Notes: generated from the letters alone by a model not told the origin. Counted from the first letter of the stretch, positions 8,598-19,514 are shown. The stretch: DNA of 64,000 nucleotides from Leclercia pneumoniae (GCF_017348915.1 NZ_CP071383.1:558001-622000); one strand, 5' to 3'. Numbers and translations: made by a program.

Positions 8598-10262
8598 ATG
8601 TTAAATCGTATTAAGATTGTTACTAGCTTGTTGATAGTATTGGCTATTTTTGGCCTTTTACAACTCACATCCGGTGGTCTTTTCTTTAATGCCCTGAAGC
8701 ATGACAAAGAAAACTTCACCGTTCTGCAAACCATTCGTCAGCAACAATCCACGCTTAACGGCAGTTGGGGCGCGTTGCTGCAAACCCGTAATACCCTGAA
8801 CCGTGCGGGTATCCGCTACATGATGGATCAGAATAATATCGGCAGCGGCGCGACCGTGAACGATCTGATGCAGATTGCTGCGGCTTCCCTGAAGCAGGCG
8901 GAAAAAAACTGGGCTGACTACGAAGCTCTGCCGCGCGACCCGCGTCAGAACGACGCCGCAGCGCTGGAAATTAAACGTAACTACGACATCTATCATGGCG
9001 CACTGGCCGAGCTGATCCAGTTGCTGGGCGCGGGTAAAATTAACGAATTCTTTGACCAGCCGACTCAGGGTTATCAGGACGCTTTCGAGAAAGAGTACGT
9101 TAACTACCTGCAGCAGAACGACAAGCTGTACCAGACTGCGGTGGATGACAGCAACAGCTCTTACAGCCAGGCGATTTGGGTGCTGATTAGCATTCTGGTT
9201 GCGGTGTTGGTGGTGATTGTTGGCGTGTGGCTGGGTATCCGTCAGGCCCTGATCTCCCCGATGAACCGTCTGATCGACAGCATTCGTCATATCGCCAGCG
9301 GCGATCTGGTGAAGCGCATCGATGTGGAAGGGACTAACGAGATGGGTCAGCTGGCTGAAACGCTGCGTCATATGCAGGGTGAGCTGGTGCGTACCGTCGG
9401 CGACGTGCGTAATGGCGCGAACGCGATTTACAGCGGCGCGAGCGAAATCTCCATGGGTAACAACGATCTCTCTTCCCGTACTGAACAGCAGGCCGCTTCT
9501 CTGGAAGAGACCGCCGCCAGCATGGAAGAGCTGACCGCCACCGTGAAGCAGAACGCCGAGAACGCCCGTCAGGCGAGCCATCTGGCATTGAGCGCCTCTG
9601 AAACCGCGCAGAAAGGCGGCAAAGTGGTGGATAACGTGGTGCAGACCATGCGTGATATTGCCGGTAGTTCGCAAAAAATTGCCGACATCATTAGCGTGAT
9701 CGACGGCATTGCCTTCCAGACTAACATCCTGGCGCTCAACGCCGCCGTTGAAGCGGCGCGTGCGGGCGAGCAGGGCCGTGGTTTTGCGGTTGTTGCTGGC
9801 GAAGTACGTAACCTGGCCCAGCGCAGTGCGCAGGCCGCGCGTGAGATCAAGAGTCTGATTGAAGACTCCGTGAGCCGCGTGGATCTGGGCTCTACCCTGG
9901 TAGAGAGCGCCGGTGAAACCATGGGTGAAATCGTTAATGCCGTGACCCGCGTTACGGACATCATGGGCGAAATTGCCTCGGCCTCTGATGAGCAGAGCCG
10001 CGGTATCGACCAGGTAGGTCTGGCCGTTGCGGAGATGGATCGTGTGACTCAGCAGAACGCCTCGCTGGTGGAGGAGTCCGCCGCCGCCGCCGCCGCGCTG
10101 GAAGAGCAGGCGAGCCGTCTGACGCAGGCCGTAGCGGTCTTCCGCATTCAGCAGGAGCAGCAGAAAGCGCGCGCTAACGCGTCGCTGAAACCTGTTGCTG
10201 CCCCGGCGATGGCGCGTAAAACCGCAACCGCTGATGCTGGCGACAACTGGGAAACCTTCTGA
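8598..10262 (+). CDS. tsr: Tsr, serine methyl-accepting chemotaxis protein
   Basis: Inner-membrane chemoreceptor of 554 residues. TM1 spans about residues 7-28, the periplasmic four-helix domain about 30-190, then TM2, a HAMP linker and the signalling hairpin. The serine-binding residues of E. coli Tsr are all present at the same numbers: R64, R69, R73 and T156. The C-terminal NWETF pentapeptide that tethers CheR and CheB is intact. I chose ATG 8598 over an in-frame GTG at 8583 because the protein then begins [10 protein letters not shown] as in E. coli. Expressed from the sigma-28 promoter just upstream; monocistronic. Confidence 0.97.
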   Translation: MLNRIKIVTSLLIVLAIFGLLQLTSGGLFFNALKHDKENFTVLQTIRQQQSTLNGSWGALLQTRNTLNRAGIRYMMDQNNIGSGATVNDLMQIAAASLKQAEKNWADYEALPRDPRQNDAAALEIKRNYDIYHGALAELIQLLGAGKINEFFDQPTQGYQDAFEKEYVNYLQQNDKLYQTAVDDSNSSYSQAIWVLISILVAVLVVIVGVWLGIRQALISPMNRLIDSIRHIASGDLVKRIDVEGTNEMGQLAETLRHMQGELVRTVGDVRNGANAIYSGASEISMGNNDLSSRTEQQAASLEETAASMEELTATVKQNAENARQASHLALSASETAQKGGKVVDNVVQTMRDIAGSSQKIADIISVIDGIAFQTNILALNAAVEAARAGEQGRGFAVVAGEVRNLAQRSAQAAREIKSLIEDSVSRVDLGSTLVESAGETMGEIVNAVTRVTDIMGEIASASDEQSRGIDQVGLAVAEMDRVTQQNASLVEESAAAAAALEEQASRLTQAVAVFRIQQEQQKARANASLKPVAAPAMARKTATADAGDNWETF

Positions 10263-10269
10263 TAAACCA

Positions 10270-10290
10270 CGCGCCCCGTTCCGGGGCGCG
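10270..10290. terminator. Hairpin between convergent tsr and lgoT
   Basis: An 8-bp all-GC stem CGCGCCCC/GGGGCGCG with loop GTTCC lies 7 nt after the tsr stop and 10 nt after the lgoT stop on the other strand. The following T-tract is weak (TATTTC), so a bidirectional terminator is likely but not certain. Confidence 0.65.
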
Positions 10291-10300
10291 TATTTCAGAC

Positions 10301-11662
10301 TTACGCCTGACGAGGATCGTCGATCGGTTTGCGGACCAGGAAGATATAGGCCAGCGCCCCCAGCGCGGTGACGCAGCCGCAGATAATAAGCGCCAGGCGG
10401 AAGGAGTGGGTCGTATCCACGATAAATCCGGTCACGATGGGCGCAAAGGACGCACAGATAAAGCTGGCAAAGTTTTGAATGCTACCTACCGAGGCCGTCA
10501 TGCGCGAAGCGACGGCGACATGAATCAATCCCCAGCACGATGTACCCGCAAAGTGGATGCAGAACAGCGCCATCCCAATCAACAAAACAGCACTCATCGG
10601 CGTGGTTGCCTGCGGTACCACGAAGGTAAAGGCCGCTGAGCAGAGCATACCGATAACAATACTGATTTTACGGCTCCGCACCGGCGCCATCCCCCGCTTG
10701 ACCAGCCAGTCGGTGGCGAAGCCGTTAGTTAACATCCCTGCCGCCCCAAAGATAAACGGAATGGCCGCCATCAGACCGGTGCTTTTCAGATCGAGGTTAT
10801 AAGCCGTTTGCAGGTAACCTGGCAGCCAGGCGAGGTAGAGCCAGGCGGTGTAGTTGATGCCGCTGAAGCCGAGCATCATCCCCCACATGGTACGATTGCG
10901 GAACAGGCTCCGCCACTCAGCAAAAGTGAGCGGATCGCGGCGGGCGTTGACGCTGCCCGCATTCAGGTAAGCCTCTTCCTGGCCGCTCAGCGATAACTCT
11001 TCACGGTTGCGATAGAGCATGTACCAGCCGATGGCGAGGAAAATCCCCAGCACGCCGATAGTGATAAACATACCGCGCCAGCCCATGACCAGCATCATCG
11101 CGGCCAGGATAGGGGGGCTCATGGCCACGCCGATAGTGGATGCGGCATTGAAGATGCCCATAGGGCGGCCACGCTCGTTGATGTTAAACCAGTCGTTAAT
11201 CACTTTAACGCCGCAGGGGTTCATGGGCGCTTCGCCAATTCCCATCCCGATGCGTACCAGCACGAACTGGGTAAAGTTCTGCACCATGCCGGAGAGCGCC
11301 TGGAAGAGCGACCAGAAAAACATCCCTATCCCCAGCATAAGACGTGGGCCCTTGCGGTCCAGCAGCGGGCCGCAGGGTAGCTGTGCGATACCGTAGGCCA
11401 GCGAGAAAATAGAGAGCAGGGCGCCGATTTCGGTCGCGTTTAGCCCCAGCTCTTCTCGAATGGTGAGGTTTGCCACCGACAGCGAGCTGCGGTCAAGGTA
11501 GTTAATCACCGCCGCAAAAAATAATAACAGCATGGCGGTCGTCTGAATGCGTTTAATACGCGGAGAACGCGCTACGGCACCCACCGGCGGTACGGGAATA
11601 TCCCGCGTTTTTTCTTTGTTGAAGGTGGTTTGCGGGTCGAGAGTAATATTGTTCTTTTCCAC
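10301..11662 (-). CDS. lgoT: LgoT, L-galactonate transporter (MFS, YjiZ)
   Basis: Major facilitator of the anion:cation symporter family, 453 residues, importing L-galactonate. The N-terminus MEKNNITLDPQTTF and the core (INYLDRSSLSVANLTIREEL) are near-identical to E. coli YjiZ as I recall it. It lies downstream of lgoR on the same strand with a 213-nt AT-rich gap, as in E. coli. The product is handed to LgoD and then to hexuronate enzymes encoded elsewhere. Confidence 0.93.
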   Translation of the reverse strand: MEKNNITLDPQTTFNKEKTRDIPVPPVGAVARSPRIKRIQTTAMLLLFFAAVINYLDRSSLSVANLTIREELGLNATEIGALLSIFSLAYGIAQLPCGPLLDRKGPRLMLGIGMFFWSLFQALSGMVQNFTQFVLVRIGMGIGEAPMNPCGVKVINDWFNINERGRPMGIFNAASTIGVAMSPPILAAMMLVMGWRGMFITIGVLGIFLAIGWYMLYRNREELSLSGQEEAYLNAGSVNARRDPLTFAEWRSLFRNRTMWGMMLGFSGINYTAWLYLAWLPGYLQTAYNLDLKSTGLMAAIPFIFGAAGMLTNGFATDWLVKRGMAPVRSRKISIVIGMLCSAAFTFVVPQATTPMSAVLLIGMALFCIHFAGTSCWGLIHVAVASRMTASVGSIQNFASFICASFAPIVTGFIVDTTHSFRLALIICGCVTALGALAYIFLVRKPIDDPRQA

Positions 11663-11875
11663 ACCTGACTCCTGAAATATTTTTGATTATTTCTCTTTTT
11701 TTTATAAATAAGAGGAATATTGATAACGACAAGTGATGTAAATTTAAATTCACTGTCACTCACGGGAAATAACACCAGGTCGACTTCTCGTGAGCATAGG
11801 CAGCCTTTTTTTTCTCGCGCAGGCCTTTTATCGGAAGCGTGCTGCCCTTAATAGTTTGTCGTTTTTAATCGGTAC

Positions 11876-12790
11876 TTAATAAAAGACCGTCGCGCTCTGT
11901 TGCAAGGAGCGAATCATGGACTGTTTTGCAGTGGAGAGGTGGTTACGCAACGCCAGGTTGGCATCCAGATCGTTGCGGCAGATAAGCGCGCTGAGAATGG
12001 TCATGTGCTCGTCAATGGCGATGATGTTGCGCTGTTTGAGGTCGCTTTCATCCCACTGGTAGTGGAAATGGAAGATCACGGAGATGATCTCCAGCGACTG
12101 GTTGAAAAAGATGTTATTGGCGGCGCTGAGCAGCAGCGAGTGAAAGTCGCGATCCAGCAGGGAAAACGTGCGAAAACTGTCGCCAATACTGTCGCGCAGG
12201 GCGCGGTGCTCCTCCAGCAGGGTTTTCGCCTGTAGCCAGCGCGGATCGTTGTCTGGCAGATTCAGAAAGTGCTGCAGGGCGTGGGTTTCCAGCATCTCGC
12301 GCAGTTCAAACAGCTGCTCGGCATAGGACTGGTCGAACTGCTTCATACTCCACTGGCCGCGTTTGTCGCTCTCAATCAGGTTGTAGCGGCTAAACTTAAG
12401 TAAGTACTCCCTAACTACCACAGGGCTGACCCCGGCGGCGCGAGCAAGTTGCAGCTCGGAAAAGGATTCGCCTGCGCGCAGCTGGCGCTGGTTAATCATT
12501 GAAAAAAATGCCTGCTCAAATAATCGGTTTTGTTCGGCCAGCGGGGCCGCGTCGCAGGTGAAGCCATCCTCGCTGGTGGGCTGACGGATAATCACATAGT
12601 CATTGTTCACCTGGGCCAGTACGCCGCGGGTGCACAGGTGAGACTGGATGTGACGAACGGTGGTGCGACTAATGTTATACATCTCTGCCAGCGCGCTTTG
12701 CGACGGCAGCGGCGAGGGAATATGCCCCCGTGATATATCGTCGATGACCTGGTTAATCACGTTATGACGCAAATTTTGTGAGCGGCTCAT
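11876..12790 (-). CDS. lgoR: LgoR, GntR/FCD-family regulator of L-galactonate genes (YjjM)
   Basis: GntR-type regulator of 304 residues. It has an N-terminal winged helix (SALAEMYNISRTTVRHIQSH) and, unusually for the family, a second helix-turn-helix-like segment around residues 105-150 (SELQLARAAGVSPVVVREYL) before the FCD ligand domain. The E. coli protein shares this doubled architecture. It is transcribed away from lgoD, with which it shares a 145-nt control region. Known genetically as the regulator needed for L-galactonate growth. Confidence 0.9.
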   Translation of the reverse strand: MSRSQNLRHNVINQVIDDISRGHIPSPLPSQSALAEMYNISRTTVRHIQSHLCTRGVLAQVNNDYVIIRQPTSEDGFTCDAAPLAEQNRLFEQAFFSMINQRQLRAGESFSELQLARAAGVSPVVVREYLLKFSRYNLIESDKRGQWSMKQFDQSYAEQLFELREMLETHALQHFLNLPDNDPRWLQAKTLLEEHRALRDSIGDSFRTFSLLDRDFHSLLLSAANNIFFNQSLEIISVIFHFHYQWDESDLKQRNIIAIDEHMTILSALICRNDLDANLALRNHLSTAKQSMIRSLQQSATVFY

Positions 12791-12935
12791 ACGGGCTCCT
12801 TTTGTCGTTGGAGGGGCATTAAAACCCTATTTAAAACGGCTTTATGCGCGTGATTTCACATTTCAGCTTTTTGCCTGCCCGTTATTTCTTATTTTCATCA
12901 ATATCTGAATCCACAAAAAAACGGGAGGCAAAAAA

Positions 12936-13958
12936 ATGGCAACAATGAATACGCTGGTGTGTCAGGAACCAAAAAAACTTATTTGGGCGCAGCGAGACAT
13001 TCCCGTGGCGGGCGAAAACGAAGCGCTAATAAAAATAAAAACCGTCGGGATTTGTGGCACCGATATTCACGCCTGGGGTGGGAATCAACCCTTTTTTAAT
13101 TACCCCCGGGTGTTAGGCCATGAAATATGTGGCGAGGTCATTAGCGTGGGGGAAAATATTCGTACGCTGCGCCCGGGGCAACAGGTGGCGGTGATCCCCT
13201 ATGTGGCTTGTCAGCGCTGTCCCGCCTGCCTGAGCGGCAGGACCAACTGCTGCGAGGCGATTTCGGTCATTGGCGTGCATCAGGATGGCGGCTTCTGCGA
13301 GTATCTCGCCGTACCCGTTACTAATTTGCTGCTGGCAGAGGGCATCGACCCCGAAGCGGCGGCGTTGATTGAGCCTTTCGCCATCAGCGCCCATGCGGTC
13401 CGCCGTGCGGCCGTACAGCCCGGCGATGCGGTGCTGGTGGTAGGGGCCGGGCCCATTGGGCTGGGGGCGGCGGCGATTGCCCATGCGGATGGCGCCCGGG
13501 TGGTCGTTGCGGATACCAGCATTTCCAGGCGTGAACATGTTGCCGGATCTCTTGGCCTGTCGACGGTTGACCCTGTGGCGGCGGACTTTACCGACCAGCT
13601 ACGGGCGCACTTTGACGGGGCGCTGGCGCAGACGGTGATCGACGCTACCGGCAACCCGCACGCCATGAACAACAGCGTGAACTTGATTCGTCACGGGGGG
13701 AGCATTGTTTTCGTCGGCCTGTTTAAGGGCGATCTCTGTTTTTCGGATCCCGAATTTCACAAGAAAGAGACCACCCTGATGGGCAGCCGGAATGCCACCG
13801 CAGAGGATTTTGCAAAGGTCGGCAGGCTGATGGCGGAGGGCAAGCTGAGCGCAGACATGATGTTGACGCACCGCTACGCTTTTCACGAGCTGGCAGAGAG
13901 TTACGAACCGGGGGTGATCAATAATCGTCAGCTGATTAAAGGGGTGATTGCCTTTTAA
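12936..13958 (+). CDS. lgoD: LgoD, L-galactonate-5-dehydrogenase (YjjN)
   Basis: Zinc-dependent medium-chain dehydrogenase of 340 residues that oxidises L-galactonate to D-tagaturonate. Catalytic zinc ligands are C40 (GICGTDIH) and H61/E62 (LGHE). Structural zinc cysteines are C92, C95, C98 and C106. The Rossmann motif VGAGPIGLG lies near residues 168-176. ATG 12936 follows ACGGGAGG. Followed by a strong terminator, so it is a single-gene unit divergent from lgoR-lgoT. Confidence 0.93.
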   Translation: MATMNTLVCQEPKKLIWAQRDIPVAGENEALIKIKTVGICGTDIHAWGGNQPFFNYPRVLGHEICGEVISVGENIRTLRPGQQVAVIPYVACQRCPACLSGRTNCCEAISVIGVHQDGGFCEYLAVPVTNLLLAEGIDPEAAALIEPFAISAHAVRRAAVQPGDAVLVVGAGPIGLGAAAIAHADGARVVVADTSISRREHVAGSLGLSTVDPVAADFTDQLRAHFDGALAQTVIDATGNPHAMNNSVNLIRHGGSIVFVGLFKGDLCFSDPEFHKKETTLMGSRNATAEDFAKVGRLMAEGKLSADMMLTHRYAFHELAESYEPGVINNRQLIKGVIAF

Positions 13959-13970
13959 CGTCTTGCCATA

Positions 13971-14004
13971 CAGCGCCCGGGGTGGTGTTGGGCGCTGTTT
14001 TTTT
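13971..14004 (+). terminator. Rho-independent terminator of lgoD
   Basis: 8-bp stem CAGCGCCC (13971-13978) with GGGCGCTG (13990-13997), followed by seven T residues. Confidence 0.88.
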
Positions 14005-14011
14005 ATTGCCG

Positions 14012-14037
14012 CGCAGGAGAGGCAGTCCTCTCCTGCG
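14012..14037. repeat. 11-bp perfect hairpin after opgB
   Basis: CGCAGGAGAGG (14012-14022), loop CAGT, CCTCTCCTGCG (14027-14037). It starts 1 nt beyond the opgB stop codon on the minus strand. No T-run follows in that direction, so it may protect the 3' end or act with the adjacent lgoD terminator rather than terminate alone. Confidence 0.6.
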
Positions 14038-14038
14038 G

Positions 14039-16330
14039 TTAGCCTTCGGCGTTGACGATTTTAATCTCCACCATCCCAATCCCCAACTGGCGCGGAGAGT
14101 GACCGAGGATATTGCCCTCGTTAGTGGACTGCGGATCCGGCGGTACAATGACCAGGGTGCTGCTGCGTGAAGGGTTGTCGAAATGCAGCGTGGTGGTGGT
14201 CACCTCGTTGCCGAGCTTCAGGGTCTGCTCGCTCTGGCCAATCCTCACCGGGATAGGGCGATTAGCATTGGGGCCAAAGGCCTTAGCGGTGATGACCAGG
14301 TCAAACTTCGCCGGCAGGGGCTGGTTATATTCAATCTTCACTTCGTCGCCCAGTTGGGCATTAGACCAGCGGCCCCAGGATTCCGGACGCGAGATGCCGC
14401 TGAACTGCTTCACCTCTTCTGGCGCACCGGCGACGTTAAAGACAAAGCTGTCGGCTTTGTAGCGAATGTCGTTATCGGCCACCTTCAGCATCTCGACGTT
14501 GCGGTTATAGCGATCGGTGCTGATGACCGTATCCTTAAACGCCGTTTTACCCTGCCACTGAGGCTTGTCCACACGCTGAATGCTCTGCTCCCCACCCAAC
14601 TGGCCCTGGGAGACGCACCAGTCGGTAGAGAGCGCCAGCGGCTGTGACCAGAGCTGGCCCATCTTGTAGCAGCGATCGACCCAGACGAAGTTATCGCGCG
14701 GAGCAAAATCTGCCAGCTGGTAGCGTAGCGGTGCGGAGTATTCGCTCTCTGGCAGCGGCTCGACGCGCTTATCTGAGACGCGCAGCAGCAGCGGCAGGCG
14801 GAAATGGCTGCCGGAGAAGGCCATCATATTTTTATCGCTATCGACGGTGAACGCTTTTAGCTCTTTCGGGAAGTTCCACAGGCGGATGACATCCGGTTTC
14901 CAGGCCAGCACTTTCTCTTTCATATTGAGGAAAATTTCTGACAAGGATTGCCCTGACAGGCTGCTGCGGCCCAGACCGATGAAGTTATCGCCGCCGAGAA
15001 TATCCAGCACCGTAGCGCCGTTATCCATGGTGTTGCGCTTCACGGCGAGCGTCTCCTGCTGCGGCTTATCGCCGCGCAGCACGAAGAACAGATTGCTGCG
15101 ATCTTGTTTATTCAGCTCGTCCCAGGCGGTATTTTTCATCGCCAGATGATCGGAAGAGACCACAATCACCGTGTTTTTAAAGTACGGCGAGGCTTTGATT
15201 TTCTCGATCAGCGCTGCAATGTGCTCCTGGCTACAGCCAACGGCACTAAACGACTGGTTCGGTTTGCCATCAATGGCATAGCTCTTGCGCTGGCAGGTGC
15301 GGGAGATAAAGCCATCCGGGTGATGGGTATCCACCGTCAGGGCGAATAGCGAGAAACGCTTACCGGACCTGGACAGCGCTTCGAATTTTTTCCATGTCTC
15401 GTCCAGGACCGTATCATCGTAAAAGCCCCAGTCGTTGCGATAGCTCGGGTCGGCGACGGTGGTTTTTAACTCCTCGGCCCCGTAGAGATGGTCGAAACCG
15501 TGAGATTTCAAAAAGACATCTTTCCCGGCAAAGCGCAGGTTGGCGCCCTGCATAAAATAGTTCTCATAGCCGGAGTTTTTCAGGATGTCGCCCAGGCAGA
15601 TATTTTGCGGGAAGAAACTCGATACCGAGGCCGAGGCATTGCCCTCAAACGGAGCGAACAGCGGGATACCGCACTGGGAGGCCACCATGCCCGCAATGGT
15701 GTAATCGGTACCCGGCAGCTGAGCGGTATGGCTGAAATCAATCCCTTCATTTTTGATCGCCCCTAACTCCGGCGCCAGATCCGGGAAGGCGTCGTTGTCA
15801 AAGTAGGTGCGCTCCAGGCTTTCGCCATAGATATAAACGAGGTTCAGTTTGGGGTTGGGGATGGTTTTTGCGGGCTCTTTGTACCAGGCGGCAAAATCGG
15901 GGTCACCGTCGCGAGACTGGGATTTTACCAGCTCGGTGATCTGATTAAATGCCGGGCTGGCATCCACAGAGCCCAATGCCAGTACCAGCGCCAGCAGACT
16001 ATAGCCAAGATGGTGCGGATGGTGGCGACGACGGCGCAACACCCAGCCCAACAGACCAAACACCAAGACCAGTGTGGTAGCGATCCCGATACCGGGAAGT
16101 ATGTACTTACTAACCCCTGCGCCTGTAAGACTATTGGTCAGGGTATAAAGAACGGCATCGTTAATGCCATCGCCAGTAAAGTAATCGCTGGCGTACAGGG
16201 TAATATTTAAAACAACAAAAAGTCCCAGCACCAGCAGCGTGGCAATAAACCACCAGGTGTTGCGGCCCGCTTTCCAGGCATAAACCATTACCGAAGCGAG
16301 AAACAGGGCAAAAGAAAGTAACTCTGACAA
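14039..16330 (-). CDS. opgB: OpgB, phosphoglycerol transferase I (MdoB)
   Basis: Inner-membrane enzyme of 763 residues, the same length as E. coli OpgB. It moves phosphoglycerol from phosphatidylglycerol to osmoregulated periplasmic glucans. Four hydrophobic segments occupy about residues 1-130, followed by a periplasmic alkaline-phosphatase-superfamily domain. Expected metal and nucleophile motifs are visible: [10 protein letters not shown], the GTDYTIAGM threonine, DTHHPDG and SSDHLAM. Monocistronic on the minus strand, with about 270 nt to yjjA. Confidence 0.95.
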   Translation of the reverse strand: MSELLSFALFLASVMVYAWKAGRNTWWFIATLLVLGLFVVLNITLYASDYFTGDGINDAVLYTLTNSLTGAGVSKYILPGIGIATTLVLVFGLLGWVLRRRRHHPHHLGYSLLALVLALGSVDASPAFNQITELVKSQSRDGDPDFAAWYKEPAKTIPNPKLNLVYIYGESLERTYFDNDAFPDLAPELGAIKNEGIDFSHTAQLPGTDYTIAGMVASQCGIPLFAPFEGNASASVSSFFPQNICLGDILKNSGYENYFMQGANLRFAGKDVFLKSHGFDHLYGAEELKTTVADPSYRNDWGFYDDTVLDETWKKFEALSRSGKRFSLFALTVDTHHPDGFISRTCQRKSYAIDGKPNQSFSAVGCSQEHIAALIEKIKASPYFKNTVIVVSSDHLAMKNTAWDELNKQDRSNLFFVLRGDKPQQETLAVKRNTMDNGATVLDILGGDNFIGLGRSSLSGQSLSEIFLNMKEKVLAWKPDVIRLWNFPKELKAFTVDSDKNMMAFSGSHFRLPLLLRVSDKRVEPLPESEYSAPLRYQLADFAPRDNFVWVDRCYKMGQLWSQPLALSTDWCVSQGQLGGEQSIQRVDKPQWQGKTAFKDTVISTDRYNRNVEMLKVADNDIRYKADSFVFNVAGAPEEVKQFSGISRPESWGRWSNAQLGDEVKIEYNQPLPAKFDLVITAKAFGPNANRPIPVRIGQSEQTLKLGNEVTTTTLHFDNPSRSSTLVIVPPDPQSTNEGNILGHSPRQLGIGMVEIKIVNAEG

Positions 16331-16543
16331 CAGCTTATCCTCAACGATTGCAGCCGCGGGTTAACAAACCAACTGTCTATTTTTTGGGTAATACAATGTA
16401 ATTGCGATGCCATGTAGCTGCAATTCTAGTGTCATCAAATTGTGCTGTTGTTAGGATTTGGTTTAGATATTGCAAACTTTGAGCGCCGTCTCATCCCTCG
16501 ATACGGGGGCTCAGGCAATGTCAGGCAGGGGAAATAAAGCGTG

Positions 16544-16582
16544 CACGCCGCGAGGTGAGCGTAAGCTGTTAATCGCGGCGTG
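16544..16582 (-). terminator. Candidate terminator of yjjA
   Basis: 9-bp stem CACGCCGCG/CGCGGCGTG around a 21-nt loop, 22 nt past the yjjA stop. On the minus strand it is followed by CACGCTTTATTT. The large loop makes this a moderate call. Confidence 0.5.
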
Positions 16583-16604
16583 ATGTCGTCAAAAAGGGGG
16601 AGGT

Positions 16605-17087
16605 TCAGGAGAGGAAGTTAAGTCCCTGCTTCAATACTAAATCGCAGGCTTTGGTTTTGACCTTTTTACCCAGCGCGGAGTCGCCCAGCGTGTTCAGATT
16701 CAGCTGCTGACCATTCTGTGCATTCAGTAGACCCTGAATACCGTCCATAAAATTGGTATCTTCTTTCTGCTCTTGCGTATCCAGACCCAGCTTACCCAGA
16801 ACCTGGTTTTTAATATTCTGCGTGTCGGTGACCGACGCTAGTTTCTGTTTCGCACAATACTCCAGGATCCCGGCGGCGTTGTTCATGGTACCCGCGCTCA
16901 GGCTCTGGTTACTGTTGCCCAGCAGGCCGGTCAGGGTACCGGCTGAGAGGCCGCCGCTTTCTGAACCGCTGCTTTTGGAAAGTTCGCTGGCGGCACTGGA
17001 GAGCGAATCCTGCCAGGATGCGGCGTGGGCGGAACCCAGAACTAACGTGGCGCTTAATACGGCGCTGAGAAGAGATGCTGTTTTCAT
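16605..17087 (-). CDS. yjjA: YjjA, exported DUF2501 protein of unknown function
   Basis: 160 residues with a clear Sec signal peptide (MKTASLLSAVLSATLVLGSAHA, then ASWQ; cleavage after about residue 22). Gly/Ser/Leu-rich repeats follow, and two Cys residues (in YCAKQ and KACDL) could pair in the periplasm. DUF2501 proteins have no assigned role. It lies next to dnaC on the same strand, as in E. coli, but probably has its own promoter in the 76-nt gap. Confidence 0.85.
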   Translation of the reverse strand: MKTASLLSAVLSATLVLGSAHAASWQDSLSSAASELSKSSGSESGGLSAGTLTGLLGNSNQSLSAGTMNNAAGILEYCAKQKLASVTDTQNIKNQVLGKLGLDTQEQKEDTNFMDGIQGLLNAQNGQQLNLNTLGDSALGKKVKTKACDLVLKQGLNFLS

Positions 17088-17163
17088 AAGACTTACTCAA
17101 AGAGTTGGGGCGGAAGTGGGGCCAGTATAAACCCCACGGCCAGACACTTCCCGGGTAGATTTC

Positions 17164-17901
17164 TTAATACTCCTTCCCGGTGACACGGCTACGGTAACTC
17201 TCCCAGTCAAATATCACGTACAGGCTGTTGCCGAGCTTCATGCGATCCATAACGCGTTCACCCAGCAGACGGGTCATCTCATCGATGTTGTGGTTGGTCA
17301 GCATGCCGGTGGGGCGCTTGGAGGAGGAGCGGCGATCGACAATCTGGTTGATGATCACTTTCTCATAACGGGATTCGGTCTGGACGCCAATTTCATCAAT
17401 GACCAGCAGGTCGACGTTGCTCAGATCGTTGAGTAACTGCTCTTCACTGGTTTCGCGATTGCTGAAGGTGTCTTTCATTGCCGACATAATATCGGCTACG
17501 GTGATGATCAGCACCGACTTACCGCGCAGCAGCAACTCGTTGCAGATGGCCGCAGCAAGATGATTTTTGCCGGTGCCGGGTTTGCCGCTAAAGATAAAGC
17601 TCGCGATATTCCCGTCGAACTCTTCCACGTACTGACGCGCCTGCGTCAGCGCCGCCAGTTGCCCCTGGCTCTCTACCTTATAGTTTTCAAACGAGCAGTT
17701 CTGATGCAGCGGGCGAATGCCGGAGCGGTTAAAAGTGCGCTGCATTTTCATGGCCCGGTTTTCGCGGGCCAGCGCCGCGGCGCGGATCTCACCTTGCTCT
17801 TTTTGCCACGCCAGAAGCTCTTCGCCGGTGGTAAACGCCGGTTTCACGTTCGCCGGCATGATCTTCTGCAGGCGTTTCATCAGTTCGCCGAACTCTTTCA
17901 T
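17164..17901 (-). CDS. dnaC: DnaC, DnaB helicase loader
   Basis: AAA+ ATPase of 245 residues that delivers DnaB to oriC and to restart sites. Walker A is [12 protein letters not shown] (about residues 105-116) and Walker B is LLVIDEIG (D169, E170). The arginine-containing [12 protein letters not shown] follows. The start overlaps the dnaT stop by 4 nt, so dnaT-dnaC is a coupled pair. Sequence is almost colinear with E. coli DnaC. Confidence 0.97.
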   Translation of the reverse strand: MKEFGELMKRLQKIMPANVKPAFTTGEELLAWQKEQGEIRAAALARENRAMKMQRTFNRSGIRPLHQNCSFENYKVESQGQLAALTQARQYVEEFDGNIASFIFSGKPGTGKNHLAAAICNELLLRGKSVLIITVADIMSAMKDTFSNRETSEEQLLNDLSNVDLLVIDEIGVQTESRYEKVIINQIVDRRSSSKRPTGMLTNHNIDEMTRLLGERVMDRMKLGNSLYVIFDWESYRSRVTGKEY

Positions 17902-18443
17902 TTGGCACCTCGGAATCCGTGGGGGATCTGTTTATCCGGTTCTGAAAATGAATTGATATCGCGTCTGGACTGGCCGCCATTGCTGGCGCGGTTGATCTGT
18001 ACGCTGCGCGCCAGTTTTTGTTGCCATTGAATATGGTGAAAAACTTTGCCTTCAGCCTGCCAGTAAGCTGTAAACGCCGCCAGCTCTTCCGGCGTGACGG
18101 GCTGGGTGAGGGCAATGCCCCACAAGGCCGCCTGACGCTGAAAATCGGGATCCGGCTGCCAGCCGGCATACATGGCAAATTTGCCCATCGGTACGGCGAC
18201 CGGGGCGCTGGTAGGTTCTTCGAAAAATTGCGTATCCAGGGTGACATCGCTGGCCGGGCGGGCAACCCGCGCTTCGGTTTCCAACAACTGCGCCAGACGT
18301 TCCGGGGTAATGGCGTAAAAAGCAGGCGCATTATCGACAAAGACCGCGATGGCGCCGCCTTCGGCATTGGCCAGCACGCCACGAGGATCGTGCGTGAGGG
18401 CATCAAGGCCAGTGACGCGGGTTGTCAGGATTCTGGAGGACAT
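17898..18443 (-). CDS. dnaT: DnaT, primosomal protein I
   Basis: 181-residue primosome component that acts with PriA, PriB and DnaC in replication restart. It begins [20 protein letters not shown] and ends with a basic, Asn/Arg-rich tail, as in E. coli DnaT (179 residues). Upstream gene of the dnaTC operon, with a 107-nt gap to the inserted ohr gene. Confidence 0.95.
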   Translation of the reverse strand: MSSRILTTRVTGLDALTHDPRGVLANAEGGAIAVFVDNAPAFYAITPERLAQLLETEARVARPASDVTLDTQFFEEPTSAPVAVPMGKFAMYAGWQPDPDFQRQAALWGIALTQPVTPEELAAFTAYWQAEGKVFHHIQWQQKLARSVQINRASNGGQSRRDINSFSEPDKQIPHGFRGAK

Positions 18444-18517
18444 AGCACTTTCTCAACTGGATTACTGCGGGCGTGATTGCAGCACATAGTAGCACAGAGA
18501 GAAGGGGGGATGAATGT

Positions 18518-18540
18518 GCCCTTATCCAGAGGATAAGGGC
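18518..18540 (-). terminator. Hairpin downstream of ohr
   Basis: Perfect 10-bp stem GCCCTTATCC/GGATAAGGGC with loop AGA, ending 10 nt after the ohr stop. The minus-strand tail lacks a good T-run, so termination may be partial. Confidence 0.55.
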
Positions 18541-18550
18541 AGCCAGCGGA

Positions 18551-18979
18551 TTACGCGATGATGTTGAGAGTCACATCAATGTTGCCGCGCGTTGCGTTGG
18601 AGTAAGGGCAGACAATGTGGGCCGCATCGACCAGTTTTTTCGCTTCTGCCTGATCCATACCTGGCAGGTGAATGTTCAGTTTGGCTTCAATCCCGAAACC
18701 GGTCGGCAGCGGACCGATACCCACTTCGCCTTCAATAAAGGCCTCTTTCGGCATGCTGATTTTGTCACGACCCGCAACAAACTTCATGGCACCGAGGAAG
18801 CAGGCGGAGTAACCCGCAGCAAACAGCTGCTCTGGGTTGGTGGCTTCGCCGCCCGCGCCGCCCATCTCTTTGGGTACGCCCAGTTTAACATCCAGAACGC
18901 CATCGGAAGAGGTAGCACGGCCGTCACGGCCTCCGGTAGCGGTCGCTTTGGCGGTGTAGACAACTTTTTCTAAAGACAT
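18551..18979 (-). CDS. ohr: Ohr, organic hydroperoxide reductase (OsmC/Ohr family)
   Basis: 142-residue thiol peroxidase that reduces organic hydroperoxides with lipoyl-linked electrons. Both reactive cysteines are in signature positions: C60 ([15 protein letters not shown]) and C124 ([11 protein letters not shown]). R18 (GGRDGR) and E50 complete the usual active site. This places it in the Ohr subgroup rather than OsmC. It is separated from ohrR by 82 nt on the same strand. E. coli K-12 lacks this pair between dnaT and yjjB, so it is a lineage-specific insertion. Confidence 0.93.
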   Translation of the reverse strand: MSLEKVVYTAKATATGGRDGRATSSDGVLDVKLGVPKEMGGAGGEATNPEQLFAAGYSACFLGAMKFVAGRDKISMPKEAFIEGEVGIGPLPTGFGIEAKLNIHLPGMDQAEAKKLVDAAHIVCPYSNATRGNIDVTLNIIA

Positions 18980-19061
18980 GGCAGGTTCCTTATCTTGTGT
19001 TTTGCTTGTTATTTAATAGCGAGCGATTTAGTTACGTGTGGCAAACATATAAACTATAGCT

Positions 19062-19514
19062 TCACGCGCGGTGAAGCTGATGACGTAATTGTTCCAGCTG
19101 CTGTTTCAGGACGGATAGCGTGTCGACATCACACTGGGCTGCGCAGCCTACGGCATTGGGAATACCCAGCGCCTGCTGTTGCAGGTCAGTACCTGCTTCA
19201 GTAAGGGTGACGGCCACCTGACGCTCATCCTGGCGCGAGCGCTGGCGAACGATTAAGCCCGCAACCTCAAGACGCTTTAACAGCGGCGTTAAGGTGGCGG
19301 AATCCAGAAAGAGACGTTCACCAATATCCGACACGGTAATGTCATCCTGCTCCCACAACACCAGCATCACCAGATATTGCGGGTAGGTGAGATTAAGCGG
19401 CGCCAGCAGTTGCCGATAGAGCTTGTTCAGCGCCAGGTTCGCCGAATAGAGGGCGAAACAGAGCTGGTTATCCAGCAACAGCGCAGCGGTGTTATCAGTG
19501 GGTGTCGTTTTCAT
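19062..19514 (-). CDS. ohrR: OhrR-like MarR-family peroxide-sensing repressor
   Basis: 150-residue MarR-type repressor. The redox cysteine typical of OhrR is C19 ([20 protein letters not shown]), the same N-terminal context as in characterised OhrR proteins. The winged helix holds [20 protein letters not shown] and [13 protein letters not shown] start at ATG 19514; an upstream in-frame ATG at 19538 would fall inside the predicted operator. Two more Cys residues (CAAQC) sit in the C-terminal part, and sensing may use either a one-Cys or a two-Cys mode. It presumably represses itself and ohr. Confidence 0.88.
   Translation of the reverse strand: MKTTPTDNTAALLLDNQLCFALYSANLALNKLYRQLLAPLNLTYPQYLVMLVLWEQDDITVSDIGERLFLDSATLTPLLKRLEVAGLIVRQRSRQDERQVAVTLTEAGTDLQQQALGIPNAVGCAAQCDVDTLSVLKQQLEQLRHQLHRA

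Noticed and set aside
8658-9674. Open frame antisense to tsr
   Set aside because: His/Gln-rich translation typical of antisense frames; tsr on the other strand has all functional residues.
12840-12860. GTGATTTCACAT before lgoD as a CRP site
   Set aside because: The half-sites are only 2 nt apart instead of 6, so it does not fit CRP.
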